In this document: positions 32,333-42,390 of the stretch, one piece after another
Layout: each line of letters opens with the position of its first letter
Numbering within the stretch: position 1 is the first letter of the stretch
Assembly: GCF_020567705.1 (NCBI RefSeq)
Contig: NZ_JAJDJU010000001.1
Span: 62,001-126,000 of the forward strand
Reading direction: 5' to 3'
DNA: 64,000 bases
DNA from: Acidocella sp. KAb 2-4
GTDB lineage: Bacteria > Pseudomonadota > Alphaproteobacteria > Acetobacterales > Acetobacteraceae
Notes under the pieces: generated by a model
Databases searched by the model: none
What the model saw: the letters and a program-made list of their open reading frames with translations, nothing else
What the model was told of the DNA's origin: nothing
Made by a program: the position numbers and the translations under genes

Positions 32333-34339
32333 GTGGGCGAGGCTTTTGCGCGCTGGGTAGAGGCCGAGCATGGCCGCTTCATGCTGCTGCTGCCCGTCGC
32401 CATGGGGGCGGCGATCCTGCTCTATTTCACCCTGCCTGCCGAGCCGCCGCTCTGGCTGGGTGGGGCGGCGCTGGGGGTGAGCGCGGCAGCACTGGCCCTG
32501 GGCTGGCGGCATCTCTATCTGCGCTTCCTGGCCGCGCTGGCGCTGGCGGCCGCGCTCGGCTTCGCCCGCGCCGAGTGGCGCACGGCCGCCGAGCCGCCCA
32601 TGGCCTTCATTCCCACCGGCGTCATCAAGCTCAGCGGCACGGTCGCGCGCATCGAGTTCATGCCCCAGGGCGGCGCGCGCCTCACCCTCGCCGCGCCCCG
32701 CCTCGATGGCGGCCCGCCTCTGCCGCGCCGGGTGCGCATCCGGCTGCGCGCGGGCGACCCGGCGCCGCTGCGGGCGGGCGAGGGCGTGCAATGCTACGCC
32801 ATGCTGTTCGCGCCCGACCGCCCGGCCTATCCCGGCGGCTGGGACCAGGGGCGCGACGATTTCTTCGCCGGGCTCAACGCCGCCGGTTTCGCGCTGAACG
32901 ACCTCACCATCCTCAACCCAGCCCCGCCAGACCATTTGGGCGACGCGCTGCAAACCCTGCGCGCCGATATCGCCGCCACCATCCTGGCGGTGCTGCCGCC
33001 CGAGACGGGATCCATCGCCGTCACCCTGCTCACGGGCGACGAACAGGTGATCCCGCCGCCCGAGCGGCAGAATTTCGTCGAAGCCGGGCTGGCGCATATC
33101 CTGGCCGTGGCGGGGCTGCATGTCGGCATCGTGATGGGGCTGGCCTTTGCGGTATCACGCTATCTGCTCACGCGGCATGAGCACACGGCGCTGCGCTGGC
33201 CGACAAAATCCATCGCCGCCGCCTGCGCCTTGCTGGCCGGGTTGGGTTACGCGGTGCTCACCGGGGCACATCTGCCCATCATCCGCAGCTTGGCCATGGC
33301 CAGCCTCGCCACGCTGGGGGTGTTCGTGGGGCGCAAGGCGGTGTCGCTGCGCGGGCTGGCGGTGGCGGCGATGGCGCTGATGCTCGCCACGCCCGAAACC
33401 GTGCTCGGCACCAGCTTCCAGATGAGTTTCTCCGCCGTGCTGGCGCTCATCTCGGGCTATGCCGCCGTGCAGCGGGGCTTCACCCGGTTTCATGCCGCGC
33501 GCTCGCGCCTGGGCAATGGGGTGATGCATGTGCTCGGCCTCGCCTATACCAGCCTACTCGCGGGCGGGGCCTCGATGCCCTTCGCCGCTTACCAGTTCCA
33601 GCAGCTTCAGCCCTATTGGATTCCGGCCAACCTGCTCGCCGTGCCGCTCACCGCGTTCTGGATCATGCCGCTTGGGCTGGTGTCGCTGGTGCTGATGCCG
33701 GTGCATGCGGCGGCGCTGGCGCTCATCCCGATGGGCTGGGGCATCCGCGCCATTGTCTGGGTCACCGGTATGATCGCACGCTGGCCGGACGCGCTGTTGC
33801 CCATCGCGCCCATCCCCAGCGGCGCCATCCTGCTGATCGCCGCCGGGCTGATCTGGCTGTGCATCTGGCGCTCGCCGCCGCGCCTGGCCGGGCTGGGGGC
33901 GATGGCGCTCGGCGTGGCGCTGGCGGCGACTTCGCGCCCGCCGGATGTGCTGGTCTCCGCCGATGCCGGGCTGATCGCCATACATTCCGGCGGCACTGTG
34001 TATCTGGTGGCGCCGCGCAAGCGCGACCGCTTCACCCTGGAGCAATGGGGCGCGGTCTGGGGCGCCACGCCGCTTACCCCGGCGCAATGCCCCGGCGCAA
34101 CCTGCCAGCTCGGCAAAGTGCTCTACGCCGCCGCACCACTCGTCGATTGCACGGGCGCCGCGCTCGCCGTGTCTCCGGCCGTGCTCGGCGGTTGCGCTGC
34201 GCCGGTGGTCATCGACCGCATGGCCGTATACCGCGACGGCGCCATCGCCGCCTGGCTGCGTGGCGGCAAGGTGGTGCTGCGCACCGACCGCGCGGCACAA
34301 GGGACACGCCCCTGGGTTGCGCCATACCCACAACTATAA
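32333..34339 (+). CDS. comEC: ComEC/Rec2 family competence protein
   Basis: Predicted inner-membrane channel for DNA uptake. It is 668 residues from a GTG start. An N-terminal DUF4131/OB-like domain follows two membrane segments, and the competence domain begins around LTGDEQVIPPPERQNF near 226, then AGLAHILAVAGLHVGIVMGL with the family HxxxxSGLH-like motif. About ten membrane segments are visible. The soluble C-terminus (from about 540) looks degenerate compared with a full metallo-beta-lactamase domain, as is usual in alphaproteobacteria. With the Tad pilus nearby, competence is possible but not shown. Confidence 0.9.
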   Translation: MGEAFARWVEAEHGRFMLLLPVAMGAAILLYFTLPAEPPLWLGGAALGVSAAALALGWRHLYLRFLAALALAAALGFARAEWRTAAEPPMAFIPTGVIKLSGTVARIEFMPQGGARLTLAAPRLDGGPPLPRRVRIRLRAGDPAPLRAGEGVQCYAMLFAPDRPAYPGGWDQGRDDFFAGLNAAGFALNDLTILNPAPPDHLGDALQTLRADIAATILAVLPPETGSIAVTLLTGDEQVIPPPERQNFVEAGLAHILAVAGLHVGIVMGLAFAVSRYLLTRHEHTALRWPTKSIAAACALLAGLGYAVLTGAHLPIIRSLAMASLATLGVFVGRKAVSLRGLAVAAMALMLATPETVLGTSFQMSFSAVLALISGYAAVQRGFTRFHAARSRLGNGVMHVLGLAYTSLLAGGASMPFAAYQFQQLQPYWIPANLLAVPLTAFWIMPLGLVSLVLMPVHAAALALIPMGWGIRAIVWVTGMIARWPDALLPIAPIPSGAILLIAAGLIWLCIWRSPPRLAGLGAMALGVALAATSRPPDVLVSADAGLIAIHSGGTVYLVAPRKRDRFTLEQWGAVWGATPLTPAQCPGATCQLGKVLYAAAPLVDCTGAALAVSPAVLGGCAAPVVIDRMAVYRDGAIAAWLRGGKVVLRTDRAAQGTRPWVAPYPQL

Positions 34340-34376
34340 ATTGTCACCATGTTAAGGTTTTGTTAGGAGTCGGGGC

Positions 34377-36488
34377 ATGAGTCTCACCTTGCCCAGCCTC
34401 GCCGTGCCCGTCGCGCCTGGCCTTGCCGACCAGCTGCTCAGCCTGCGCCGCCGCTGGCGTATCATCTTGGCCTGCACGTTGCTGGTGCCGGGCTGCGCCG
34501 GGGTGGCATTGCTGTTCATGCCGCTCAGCTACACCGCCACCGGCACCGTGCTCTACGACCCGATGAGCGCCACCGTGCCCGGCAACAGCAACGAGCAGAC
34601 GCTGGTGCTCGACCTCGCCAACCAGGACGCCGTGGTGGCCAGCCAGGGCGAGGTGATCGCCAGCCTGCCGGCGGCGGCCGAGATCGCCCGGCAGCTTGGG
34701 TTCGACAAGACCGATGAATACAACCCGGCCCTGGCCGCGCGCTATTTTCCGCTCTCGCTGCTGCCCCGCCCGAAACCGCACAGCGATGCGCGCATTGCCG
34801 ACGCCGCCCGCCGCGCCCTGAACGTGCAAGTCGTGCCCGGATCGCGCGTGCTCAGCGTGTCCTTCACCAGCACCTCGGCCCAGCGCGCCGCCGATGCCGC
34901 CAATCTGGCGATGACGCTCTATCTCGACCATGAGCGCGATGTCTCCTTCGCCGCGCTCAGCGACGCGCAGAGCTGGCTGGAGAGCCACGCCGCCGACGTG
35001 CAGGCCCAACTTGACGCCTCGGAGGCCGAGCTGGCCCAGGCGCGCACCGCGGCGGGAGTGGTGCAGGGGGCGCAGGCCACCCTCACCAGCGAGGCCGCGA
35101 GCCATCTCGCCGCTTCACTCACCGACGCGCAGGCCGCCCTGGCCATGGATCAGGCCCGCCTGGACGCCGCCGCCAACGGCGGCGACGCCGCGGCGGCCAA
35201 TGCCGCCATCGCCCCCAATCTGCAGCCGCTGCGCAAGGAACAGGCCGATCTCGCGGCCCAGGTGCAGTCGCTGGCGGCGCAATACGGGCCGGACTACCCC
35301 GATCTGATCACCGCCCGCGCGCAGCTCGCCACCATCGCCGCCGAGATCAACGCCGAAACCGGGCGGGAGCTGGACGCCGCCCGCGCCCAAGTGGCGGCGG
35401 ATCAGGCGCAGGTCGCCGCGCTACAAAAGGCGCTGGACGCGGCGCGCGCGCAAAGCCAGAGCGTGGACGCCGAATCCGCCCCCGTGCGCGCGCTAGAGCA
35501 GCGCGTGGATGCCGGGCAGGATATGCTGCGCGCCATAACCCGGCAGGCCGACCAGCTGGCGCAGGATGCCTCGCTCACCAAGCCGGATGCGCGCATCCTC
35601 TCCGCCGCCGCCCTGCCCACCGCGCCGAGCGGCCCGCATCGCTGGCTGATCCTTGGCGCCTCGCTGGGGCTGGGCTTCTGCCTGGGCGTGCTGCTGGCCG
35701 GGCTGCGCGATGTGCTGGACACATCACTGCGCTCGGGCGTCGATATCCGCGCGCAATTCGGTCTCTCCTGCTATGGCTTGCTGCCCGAAACCCCGGAGCC
35801 GCAGGTAATGGCGTTGCAGGCACCGTTTTCGCTTTATGCCGAGCAGCTGCGCTCGCTGCGCGCGGGGCTGGGGCTGCATGAGGGGGCGGGCCGGATCATC
35901 GCCATCACCGCCGCCCGCCCGGGCGAGGGCAAGACGACGCTGACCATCGCGCTCGCCCGCTCGCTCGCCGCCGCTGGCCTGCGCGTGCTGGCGGTGGATG
36001 GCGATATCCGCCAGCCGAGCTTCGACCCCGTGTTCCGCAGCGCCGGGCGGCCGGGACTCACCGATTATCTCGCCGGGCTGGCGGGGGTGGATGAGGTGAT
36101 CCTGAGCGATGAGCTGACCAGCCTGAAGATCCTGCCCGCCGGCACCCAGGCCAAGGCCGCGCTGTCGCTGTTTCTCTCCCCGGCGCTGCCGCGGTTTCTC
36201 TCGCTCCTGCGCGGCGATTACGACGTCATCCTGATCGACGCCCCGCCCGCCTTTGCCCTGGCCGAGGGGCGGGTGCTGGCGCGGCTGGCCGACGCCGCGC
36301 TGCTTTGCATCCGCTGGGGGCAGACGCCGCGTCGCGTGGTGCGCGCCGCCATCACTTTGTTGCAGGAAGCCGGGGTGGTGCTCGCGGGCACGGCGCTGAC
36401 GCGCGTGGATGCCGCCCAGCACGAGAAATCAGGCTTTGCCGACGCCGAGATCTACCAGCCGCGCTATGGCGGCTATTTCAGGCATTAA
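34377..36488 (+). CDS. polysaccharide chain-length regulator / BY-tyrosine kinase fusion
   Basis: Inner-membrane Wzz-type co-polymerase fused to a bacterial tyrosine kinase, controlling exopolysaccharide length and export. It is 703 residues. The first membrane segment is near 32-50 (IILACTLLVPGCAGVALLFM). A long Ala-rich coiled coil spans about 200-390, and the second membrane segment is near 425. The cytosolic kinase has Walker A TAARPGEGKTTLTIALA near 512, Walker A' LAVDGDIRQP near 541 and Walker B VILIDAPPA near 617. A C-terminal tyrosine cluster (IYQPRYGGYFRH) offers autophosphorylation sites. Its last bases overlap a convergent small gene by 4. Confidence 0.92.
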   Translation: MSLTLPSLAVPVAPGLADQLLSLRRRWRIILACTLLVPGCAGVALLFMPLSYTATGTVLYDPMSATVPGNSNEQTLVLDLANQDAVVASQGEVIASLPAAAEIARQLGFDKTDEYNPALAARYFPLSLLPRPKPHSDARIADAARRALNVQVVPGSRVLSVSFTSTSAQRAADAANLAMTLYLDHERDVSFAALSDAQSWLESHAADVQAQLDASEAELAQARTAAGVVQGAQATLTSEAASHLAASLTDAQAALAMDQARLDAAANGGDAAAANAAIAPNLQPLRKEQADLAAQVQSLAAQYGPDYPDLITARAQLATIAAEINAETGRELDAARAQVAADQAQVAALQKALDAARAQSQSVDAESAPVRALEQRVDAGQDMLRAITRQADQLAQDASLTKPDARILSAAALPTAPSGPHRWLILGASLGLGFCLGVLLAGLRDVLDTSLRSGVDIRAQFGLSCYGLLPETPEPQVMALQAPFSLYAEQLRSLRAGLGLHEGAGRIIAITAARPGEGKTTLTIALARSLAAAGLRVLAVDGDIRQPSFDPVFRSAGRPGLTDYLAGLAGVDEVILSDELTSLKILPAGTQAKAALSLFLSPALPRFLSLLRGDYDVILIDAPPAFALAEGRVLARLADAALLCIRWGQTPRRVVRAAITLLQEAGVVLAGTALTRVDAAQHEKSGFADAEIYQPRYGGYFRH

Positions 36489-36694
36489 ACCTTCCGCTCC
36501 CGCCCGGCGAGCAGCACGATATAGGCGCGCAAGCCGGGCAGCATGATGCGCCGGCGCCAGTCGATGGCATGGGCCACGCGGCTGCGCATGGCGAAATGCA
36601 GTTCGATCGCCTCCAGCTGCGCGCGCGAGAAGCTGGCTGCCAGCTCGGGCGGCAGCCGGGCGAGAAACCGCGCCATGTCCGGGTTGCCCGCCAT
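36485..36694 (-). CDS. small conserved-looking protein, function unknown
   Basis: A 69-residue protein not recognised by name. It begins 9 bases after the stop of the co-directional acyltransferase, so the two are probably co-translated. The sequence is amphipathic and rich in Arg (LARLPPELAASFSRAQLEAI), with a hydrophobic end (LPGLRAYIVLLAGRERKV). It resembles short alphaproteobacterial proteins ending in a VLLAGRERR-type tail, but I cannot assign a function. Confidence 0.55.
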   Translation of the reverse strand: MAGNPDMARFLARLPPELAASFSRAQLEAIELHFAMRSRVAHAIDWRRRIMLPGLRAYIVLLAGRERKV

Positions 36695-36703
36695 GGCGCG
36701 GGG

Positions 36704-37705
36704 TCAGTCGGTCAGCTTGTCCAGAACCGGCACATGCACCAACACGCCGCGTTTCAGCGCCATCGGCCCGAGCACGCCGGCCAGCATGAGCAGCGTGGCG
36801 AACCAGGGGAAATTCGCGCCATCCCACGAGACCCAGCGCAGCAGCGCGCCTTTGGCAAACCCGATGCACAGCGTGTTGAACAGGTAGATCATGAAACTGT
36901 ACCGCCCCAGGACCAGAAAACTTTGCCTGAGCCGAGAGTCGCGCATCTGCCTTAAGAAACCATGAAGCGCGGGGAAAGACAGGGTGCCGACGGCGAGCAT
37001 CACCGGCGCCTGCGGCCAATGCCGCCCGCAGAGCGCGATGCCGCCGAGCGCCACGAGAAACAGCGCCATCGCCGGTTTCCAGGCGCGGCCGAGGACGCCC
37101 AGCCAGCGCTCGCCCAGTAGCCCGGCCCCCGCCCCCAGCAGGAAGAACAGCGCATAGCGTCCGATGCGGTCGGCATAGGCATAGGCGGGCAGGGGCAACG
37201 CATAGAGCGCCAGCGCCGCGCCGATGAGCCAGGGCAGGCGGCGCGGCCGCCCATCCAGCGCCGCCATGCTGGCCAGGCTGACCACGAACAGCACGAACAG
37301 ATACCAGATGCTCAGCGCCGGGCTGGCCGCCGTGTGCCAGAGCAGGCCGTTTAGCCCTGCCCCGAGGCTGGCGGGGGCGTTGTCGACATGCATGAGCGGG
37401 GCCAGCGTCAGCTTGCCCGCCAGCACCAGCGCGCCGAGCCCGAAGAACGGCAGCAGCAGCCGCCTGGCCCGCGCCGCCGCCACGCCAGGCCAAGCCGCGC
37501 GCGGGCGCAGCAACATGCCCGTCTCCGCCGCCACCAGCCCGCTCAGATAGAGGAAGAACGGCATGTGGAACGCGTAAATCGCCTGGCGCAGCGGCTCATA
37601 CCAGCCCACGCCCCTGGGGTCGGCCCGCGCCACCAGATGGCCGAACACCACGAACAGGATGGCGAGCCCCTTCGCCGCGTCGATATCCGCCCGTCTTGGC
37701 CGCAC
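36704..37705 (-). CDS. acyltransferase 3 family membrane protein
   Basis: Integral membrane O-acyltransferase, probably adding acetyl or another acyl group to an exopolysaccharide or LPS sugar. It is 333 residues with about ten membrane segments. The family start is seen as RADIDAAKGLAILFVVFGHL with its conserved His, then YAFHMPFFLYLSGLV with the second conserved His. It lies among exopolysaccharide genes (Wzz/kinase, beta-barrel protein, WecG-type transferase). It is divergent from the beta-barrel gene across 70 bases. Confidence 0.9.
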   Translation of the reverse strand: MRPRRADIDAAKGLAILFVVFGHLVARADPRGVGWYEPLRQAIYAFHMPFFLYLSGLVAAETGMLLRPRAAWPGVAAARARRLLLPFFGLGALVLAGKLTLAPLMHVDNAPASLGAGLNGLLWHTAASPALSIWYLFVLFVVSLASMAALDGRPRRLPWLIGAALALYALPLPAYAYADRIGRYALFFLLGAGAGLLGERWLGVLGRAWKPAMALFLVALGGIALCGRHWPQAPVMLAVGTLSFPALHGFLRQMRDSRLRQSFLVLGRYSFMIYLFNTLCIGFAKGALLRWVSWDGANFPWFATLLMLAGVLGPMALKRGVLVHVPVLDKLTD

Positions 37706-37775
37706 GAAAATTAACCTGTAGTTGTTTTTTCAACTATATGTTGCATATCGTTAATGTGAAAGACATCATCCGACC

Positions 37776-38975
37776 GTGGCCAAGCCTTTCCTTCCCGCGC
37801 TGGCGGCCTGCCTGATTTTGGCTCCCCCTGCCGTCCGAGCGCAGCAGATCGACCTGCTGCTGCCCGAAGGCGGCGTGCCCGGCTACGGCGAAAAATTCAG
37901 CGTCCTCAACGAACATCGCGAGACAGCCACCGGCGCCACAGGCTGGGAATGGAACGGCGTGACCCTGGCGCCCCGGATTACGGTTGGCGGCGGCTATGAT
38001 TCCGCCCCCAACGGCGCGGTTGCCTCGGCCCGGCTCAATGCCGCGCCGAGCCTGCTGCTGACCGATCCGGTGGCCGGGTTCGGCGCCTACGCGGTGGTCG
38101 ATACCGCCGCCTACCCGCAAGACGCGGCACAGAACACGGTCAGTGCCGCGCTGGCGGCGGGGGAGCGCGTGACCCTGCCGCGCGAGGTCATCACCCTTGC
38201 CGGGGGCTATCTGCGCGGCGCGGTCACGGAGTTCGACATCAATGCCGGCCCGCTCTACCGCCCGCTGGCATTCACCCTGCGCGACTTGCGGGCCAGCGAC
38301 GAAATCACCGCCGGGCTGTTCACCGTCACCCCGGAGGTCGAGGCCGATGTGTTCCGCTTCCCCAAGCGCACGGCGCTGGACCGGACGGACATGCACGAAA
38401 CCGCCACCATCGCGTACAGCCAGGGCGGGCCGCTCGATTATGTCATCCGGTTGCACGCCACTCAGTCCGATTACGGCCATGTCTTCCCCGCCGCCGACAC
38501 CGACGAGTTTCTGGCCGGGGTGGAGGATCGGGAGGACGGGCTGTGGACCGTGTCGTTCCTGGCAGGCGCAGCGCGGCGGCAGTCGCGCGATGCCAGCCTC
38601 ACCGCCCCGGTGCTGGAGGCGCGGCTGGATTGGCGGCCGACCTCGCTCGACCAGGTGCAACTCAACCTTGCGCATGAGATCGACGATCCCGATGAGATCA
38701 GCGCCACGCCGTACCGGCTGACCGAGGCGAAACTCAGCATCATCCACGATTATCTCGAAAACGTGATATTCAAAGGCGTCGCAAAAGTCTCAAATGCGGC
38801 ATATATGAAAGAAAATTGGAACGAGACTCTGTTCACCGCTAGTTTGGAGATGGAATGGTCGCTGTCGCCGCGCCTCACCCTCAATGGATGTTACGTTTTC
38901 AACAACCGGCAGGCGAATTTTCTCTCGGCGGCGAGCGAGCACGTGCTCACCATGCAGTTGGCATGGAGTCCCTGA
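37776..38975 (+). CDS. outer-membrane beta-barrel protein of a polysaccharide locus
   Basis: A 399-residue predicted outer-membrane protein. The GTG start gives a clean signal peptide (AACLILAPPAVRAQ, cleavage near residue 22). The remainder is rich in alternating beta-strand patterns (VTLAPRITVGGGYDSAPNGA, VLEARLDWRPTSLDQVQLNL) and ends with a strand finishing in Trp-Ser-Pro. It resembles the BBP2-type barrels seen in capsule and exopolysaccharide clusters. The stop lies 13 bases inside the next gene. No specific family name can be proven by eye. Confidence 0.78.
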   Translation: MAKPFLPALAACLILAPPAVRAQQIDLLLPEGGVPGYGEKFSVLNEHRETATGATGWEWNGVTLAPRITVGGGYDSAPNGAVASARLNAAPSLLLTDPVAGFGAYAVVDTAAYPQDAAQNTVSAALAAGERVTLPREVITLAGGYLRGAVTEFDINAGPLYRPLAFTLRDLRASDEITAGLFTVTPEVEADVFRFPKRTALDRTDMHETATIAYSQGGPLDYVIRLHATQSDYGHVFPAADTDEFLAGVEDREDGLWTVSFLAGAARRQSRDASLTAPVLEARLDWRPTSLDQVQLNLAHEIDDPDEISATPYRLTEAKLSIIHDYLENVIFKGVAKVSNAAYMKENWNETLFTASLEMEWSLSPRLTLNGCYVFNNRQANFLSAASEHVLTMQLAWSP

Positions 38976-39715
38976 ATCCTCCTATTATTTCCTTACTTGA
39001 TATTGAATTCAGCAATTTATCGCAGGAGGCGGTGCTGTCGCGCCTGCTGGCCCGTCCGCCGCAAGCCCGTTTCGCTTATGTGGTGACACCCAATGCCGAC
39101 CATATCGAGCGGCTGCTGCGTATCCCCCGGCTGCGTGGGGTCTACCGGCGCGCGATGATGTGCTTGCTGGATTCATATGTCGTCGCCCTGACGGCGAAAT
39201 GCCTCGGATTACCACAACCAGAAGTCGTTTCCGGCGCGGATCTGACCGCGGCGCTGCTGCCGCGGCTCGCGGGGCAGCGCGTGGCCGTGATCGGCATGCG
39301 GGAGGCTGAGTTCGAGCTATTGGCGGCGCGCTACCCGGATGTGGAATTTCTGCACCACCAGCCGCCCATGGGGCTGCTGTACAACAGCGCGGCCTTTCAC
39401 GCGGCGGCGGATTTTGTATGCGAGGCCGGGGCGCCGTTCACCTTTTTCGCGGTCGGCTCGCCGGTGCAGGAGTTGCTGGCCTATGCCGTCGCCGCGCGCA
39501 GCGACTCAGTCGGCCTTGGCCTGTGCGTCGGCTCGGCGCTGCTGTTTGCCGGCGGGTCCGTCAGCCGCGCCCCGGTGTGGATGCGCCATGCCGGGCTTGA
39601 ATGGCTTTATCGTCTGGCGCAGGACCCGGTGCGGCTGGCGGGGCGCTACCTGATCTCCGACCCGCGCGCCCTGGCCGCGCTGGCTTGCGCGGCGCTCAAG
39701 CAAAAATTGCACTGA
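38963..39715 (+). CDS. WecG/TagA/CpsF family glycosyltransferase (GT26)
   Basis: Adds a sugar (ManNAc-type in characterised members) to a lipid-linked intermediate on the inner face of the membrane. ATG 38963 gives 250 residues, the usual size; the frame stays open to 38855 but that would overlap the barrel gene by 120 bases. GT26 features are FAYVVTPNADHIERLLRIP near residue 30, DSYVVALTAKCLG, SGADLTAALLPRL near 94, and GSPVQELLAY with the GSPxQE motif. The C-terminal segment RAPVWMRHAGLEWLYRLAQD is diagnostic. It overlaps the preceding gene by 13 bases. Confidence 0.92.
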   Translation: MESLNPPIISLLDIEFSNLSQEAVLSRLLARPPQARFAYVVTPNADHIERLLRIPRLRGVYRRAMMCLLDSYVVALTAKCLGLPQPEVVSGADLTAALLPRLAGQRVAVIGMREAEFELLAARYPDVEFLHHQPPMGLLYNSAAFHAAADFVCEAGAPFTFFAVGSPVQELLAYAVAARSDSVGLGLCVGSALLFAGGSVSRAPVWMRHAGLEWLYRLAQDPVRLAGRYLISDPRALAALACAALKQKLH

Positions 39716-39763
39716 TTTTTTCCGCGCGGGGCGCTAGCATGGCACCACCGGCTTGGAGGTGGC

Positions 39764-40048
39764 ATGGTGGAGTTCGCCCCGGAAAAACGCAAAGCCAGCG
39801 ATGATTCGCTATGGGCGGTGGTGGCCACCATTGGCCGCGTCATCCGCATTGCCGAAGTCTTCCCCAACAGGAACGCCGCATTACGCGACCAGGCTTGGCG
39901 CGAGGCGGAGGTGCGGGCTTATGCCGGGTTTCTGGAGCGGTCGGGCCAGCTGATCCCGTGCTACAGTGTGCGCCCGATCCGGCGCACAGACCTGCCCCGG
40001 CGCTGGAAGCCGCTCCCCGCGCTCGGCTTTCTCAACGGGAATCTGTGA
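39764..40048 (+). CDS. small protein coupled to fumC, function unknown
   Basis: A 94-residue protein not recognised. GGAGG lies six bases before the ATG, and its TGA overlaps the fumC ATG (TGATG), so it is very probably translated. It contains [20 protein letters not shown] and is rich in Arg; no membrane segment or motif is seen. The tight coupling to fumC is the main support. Confidence 0.6.
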   Translation: MVEFAPEKRKASDDSLWAVVATIGRVIRIAEVFPNRNAALRDQAWREAEVRAYAGFLERSGQLIPCYSVRPIRRTDLPRRWKPLPALGFLNGNL

Positions 40049-41448
40049 TGGCCGAACCCCGCATCGAGCATGACGCGCTGGGCGAAGTGGCGGTGCCCGC
40101 CGCCCGGCTCTGGGGCGCGCAGACCCAGCGCAGCCTGGAGAATTTCGTCATCGGGCGGCGTAATTACGTGTGGGGCAGGGCGGTGATCCGCGCCTTCGGG
40201 CTCCTCAAACAAGCCGCCGCCGAGGCGAATCTCGCGCTGGGCCAACTGCCCGAGGCCAAGGCACGGCTGATCATCGCCGCGGCGCGGGAGGTGGCTGGGG
40301 GCCAATGGGATGACGAGTTTCCGCTCGTGGTGTTCCAGACCGGCTCGGGCACCCAGACCAACATGAACGCCAATGAGGTGATCGCCAACCGCGCCATCCA
40401 GATGGCGGGCGGGGCGCTGGGCAGCAAAACGCCGGTCCACCCTAATGACGACGTGAATCACAGCCAATCCTCTAATGATGCCTTCCCCACGGTGATGCAC
40501 ATTGCCGCCGTCGAGGCGCTGCACGATAAGCTGTTTCCGGCGGTGCGGCGGCTGGCCGGGGTGTTCGCCGCCCTGGCCGTGGATTATGCCGGAGTGGTGA
40601 TGACCGGGCGCACGCATCTGCAAGACGCCACGCCGGTTACGCTCGGGCAAGTGATCTCGGGCTGGCAGGCGCAGCTCATGGCGGCGCTGGAGGGGCTGGA
40701 GGCGACGCTGCCGGGGCTTTACGAGCTGGCCATCGGCGGCACGGCGGTCGGCACGGGGCTGAACGCGCATCCGGATTTCGGCGCCACCGTGGCGGCGGGG
40801 CTGGCGCGGGAGACAGGCCACCCCTTCCGCCCCGCGCCCAATAAATTCGCCGCGCTTTCGGCGCATGACGCGCTGGTCGCCGCCTCCGGGGCGGTGCGTG
40901 TTTTGGCCGGAGCGGCGATGAAGATCGCCAATGATGTGCGCTGGTACGCCTCCGGCCCGCGCACTGGCATCGGCGAATTGCTGATCCCCGAAAACGAGCC
41001 GGGCTCCTCAATCATGCCTGGCAAGATCAACCCCACCCAAGCCGAGGCGCTGACCCAGGTGGCGGTGCAGGTGTTCGGGCTGGACCACGCCATCGCCTTC
41101 GCCGGCAGCCAGGGCAATTTCCAGCTTAATGTTTACAAGCCGCTGATACTGCATGATTTTCTGGATGAAGTTACGCTGCTGGCCGAGGCGCTGGAGAGTT
41201 TCACCAGCCATTGCGCCGAGGGCATCTCCCCCGCCCGCCCGCGCATCGCGGAGAATCTGGCGCGCAACCTGATGCTGGTGACGGCACTGAACCCGCATAT
41301 CGGCTATTCCCGCGCCGCCGAGATCGCGCTCAAGGCGCACCACGAGGGGCTGACCCTGCGCGAGGCGGCGCTGAGCCTCGGTGTCGCGCCCCAGGATTTC
41401 GACGCCTGGGTCAACCCCGAGGCGATGACCCGCCCGCTGCCGCGCTGA
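40048..41448 (+). CDS. fumC: fumarate hydratase class II
   Basis: Interconverts fumarate and malate in the TCA cycle; iron-independent tetramer. ATG 40048 begins [20 protein letters not shown] and gives 466 residues, the normal length. The signature loop [13 protein letters not shown] is present near residue 315, and the active-site segments [12 protein letters not shown] and [11 protein letters not shown] are intact. Translationally coupled to the small upstream gene. Confidence 0.96.
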   Translation: MAEPRIEHDALGEVAVPAARLWGAQTQRSLENFVIGRRNYVWGRAVIRAFGLLKQAAAEANLALGQLPEAKARLIIAAAREVAGGQWDDEFPLVVFQTGSGTQTNMNANEVIANRAIQMAGGALGSKTPVHPNDDVNHSQSSNDAFPTVMHIAAVEALHDKLFPAVRRLAGVFAALAVDYAGVVMTGRTHLQDATPVTLGQVISGWQAQLMAALEGLEATLPGLYELAIGGTAVGTGLNAHPDFGATVAAGLARETGHPFRPAPNKFAALSAHDALVAASGAVRVLAGAAMKIANDVRWYASGPRTGIGELLIPENEPGSSIMPGKINPTQAEALTQVAVQVFGLDHAIAFAGSQGNFQLNVYKPLILHDFLDEVTLLAEALESFTSHCAEGISPARPRIAENLARNLMLVTALNPHIGYSRAAEIALKAHHEGLTLREAALSLGVAPQDFDAWVNPEAMTRPLPR

Positions 41449-41514
41449 CCTTGTTTTGTCACGCGCGGAGCGCATGTGATAAGGCTGCGCGGCAAGACTA
41501 GGTTAGGGGTGTTG

Positions 41515-42318
41515 ATGATGGATGGTGGCGCCGAATCGCGGCGGATAGCAATTCACGGGCCGGAGGATTTCGCGCCGATGCGGGCGGCTGGGCGGCTGGC
41601 GGCCGAGACGCTGGACATGATCGGCGCGCATGTCGTGCCGGGCGTAACGACCGAGGCACTGAACCAGCTCTGCCACGATTTCATCACCTCGCATGGCGCC
41701 ACCTGCGCGCCGCTGAATTATCGCGGCTTCCCGAAATCCATCTGCACCTCGATCAACCATGTCGTCTGCCACGGCATACCGGGCGACAAGAAGCTGCAAG
41801 ACGGCGATATCGTGAATATCGATGTCACCGTGATTTTGGATGGCTGGTATGGGGATTCGAGCCGCATGTACGTGGCTGGCACCGCCAGCACCCGTGCCAA
41901 GCGGCTGATCGAGGTGACGTATGAGGCGATGATGCGCGGCATCGCCCAGGTGAAGCCGGGCAACACCTTTGGCGATATCGGCTACGCCATTCAGAGCTAT
42001 GTCGAGGCGCAGCGTTTCTCGGTGGTCCGAGATTTCTGCGGGCATGGCATCGGACGCAATTTCCACGAGCCGCCCAACGTGCTGCATTTCGGCCGCAAGG
42101 GCGAGGGCGCGGCGCTGAAGCCGGGCATGTTCTTCACCATCGAGCCGATGGTGAATATCGGCCGCCCGGAGGTGAAGGTGCTGGACGATGGCTGGACAGC
42201 GGTGACGCGCGACCGCTCTCTCTCGGCGCAGTTTGAGCACATGATCGGGGTGACGGAGACCGGGTGCGAGATCTTCACCCTCTCGCCCAAGGGCTACACC
42301 GCCCCGCCCTACGCGTAA
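41515..42318 (+). CDS. map: methionine aminopeptidase type I
   Basis: Removes the initiator methionine from nascent proteins. ATG 41515 follows AGGGGT and gives 267 residues; ATG 41518 and GTG 41476 are alternatives. The five metal ligands are visible: Asp in NIDVTVILDGWYGDSSRMY (two), His in CGHGIGRNFHEPP, Glu in FTIEPMVN and Glu in QFEHMIGVTE. Downstream is a convergent terminator belonging to hpf. Confidence 0.95.
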   Translation: MMDGGAESRRIAIHGPEDFAPMRAAGRLAAETLDMIGAHVVPGVTTEALNQLCHDFITSHGATCAPLNYRGFPKSICTSINHVVCHGIPGDKKLQDGDIVNIDVTVILDGWYGDSSRMYVAGTASTRAKRLIEVTYEAMMRGIAQVKPGNTFGDIGYAIQSYVEAQRFSVVRDFCGHGIGRNFHEPPNVLHFGRKGEGAALKPGMFFTIEPMVNIGRPEVKVLDDGWTAVTRDRSLSAQFEHMIGVTETGCEIFTLSPKGYTAPPYA

Positions 42319-42390
42319 GGGATAGTCCCAAACTTTTGGCGCGGTGCGAATTAACCATAATCTGGTTAATTTTTATAACTTATTGTTGGA

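Noticed and set aside
31255-33180. 641-codon forward frame across gltX and comEC
   Set aside because: Runs antisense through gltX and out of frame through comEC; low-complexity Arg/Ala text, no domain.
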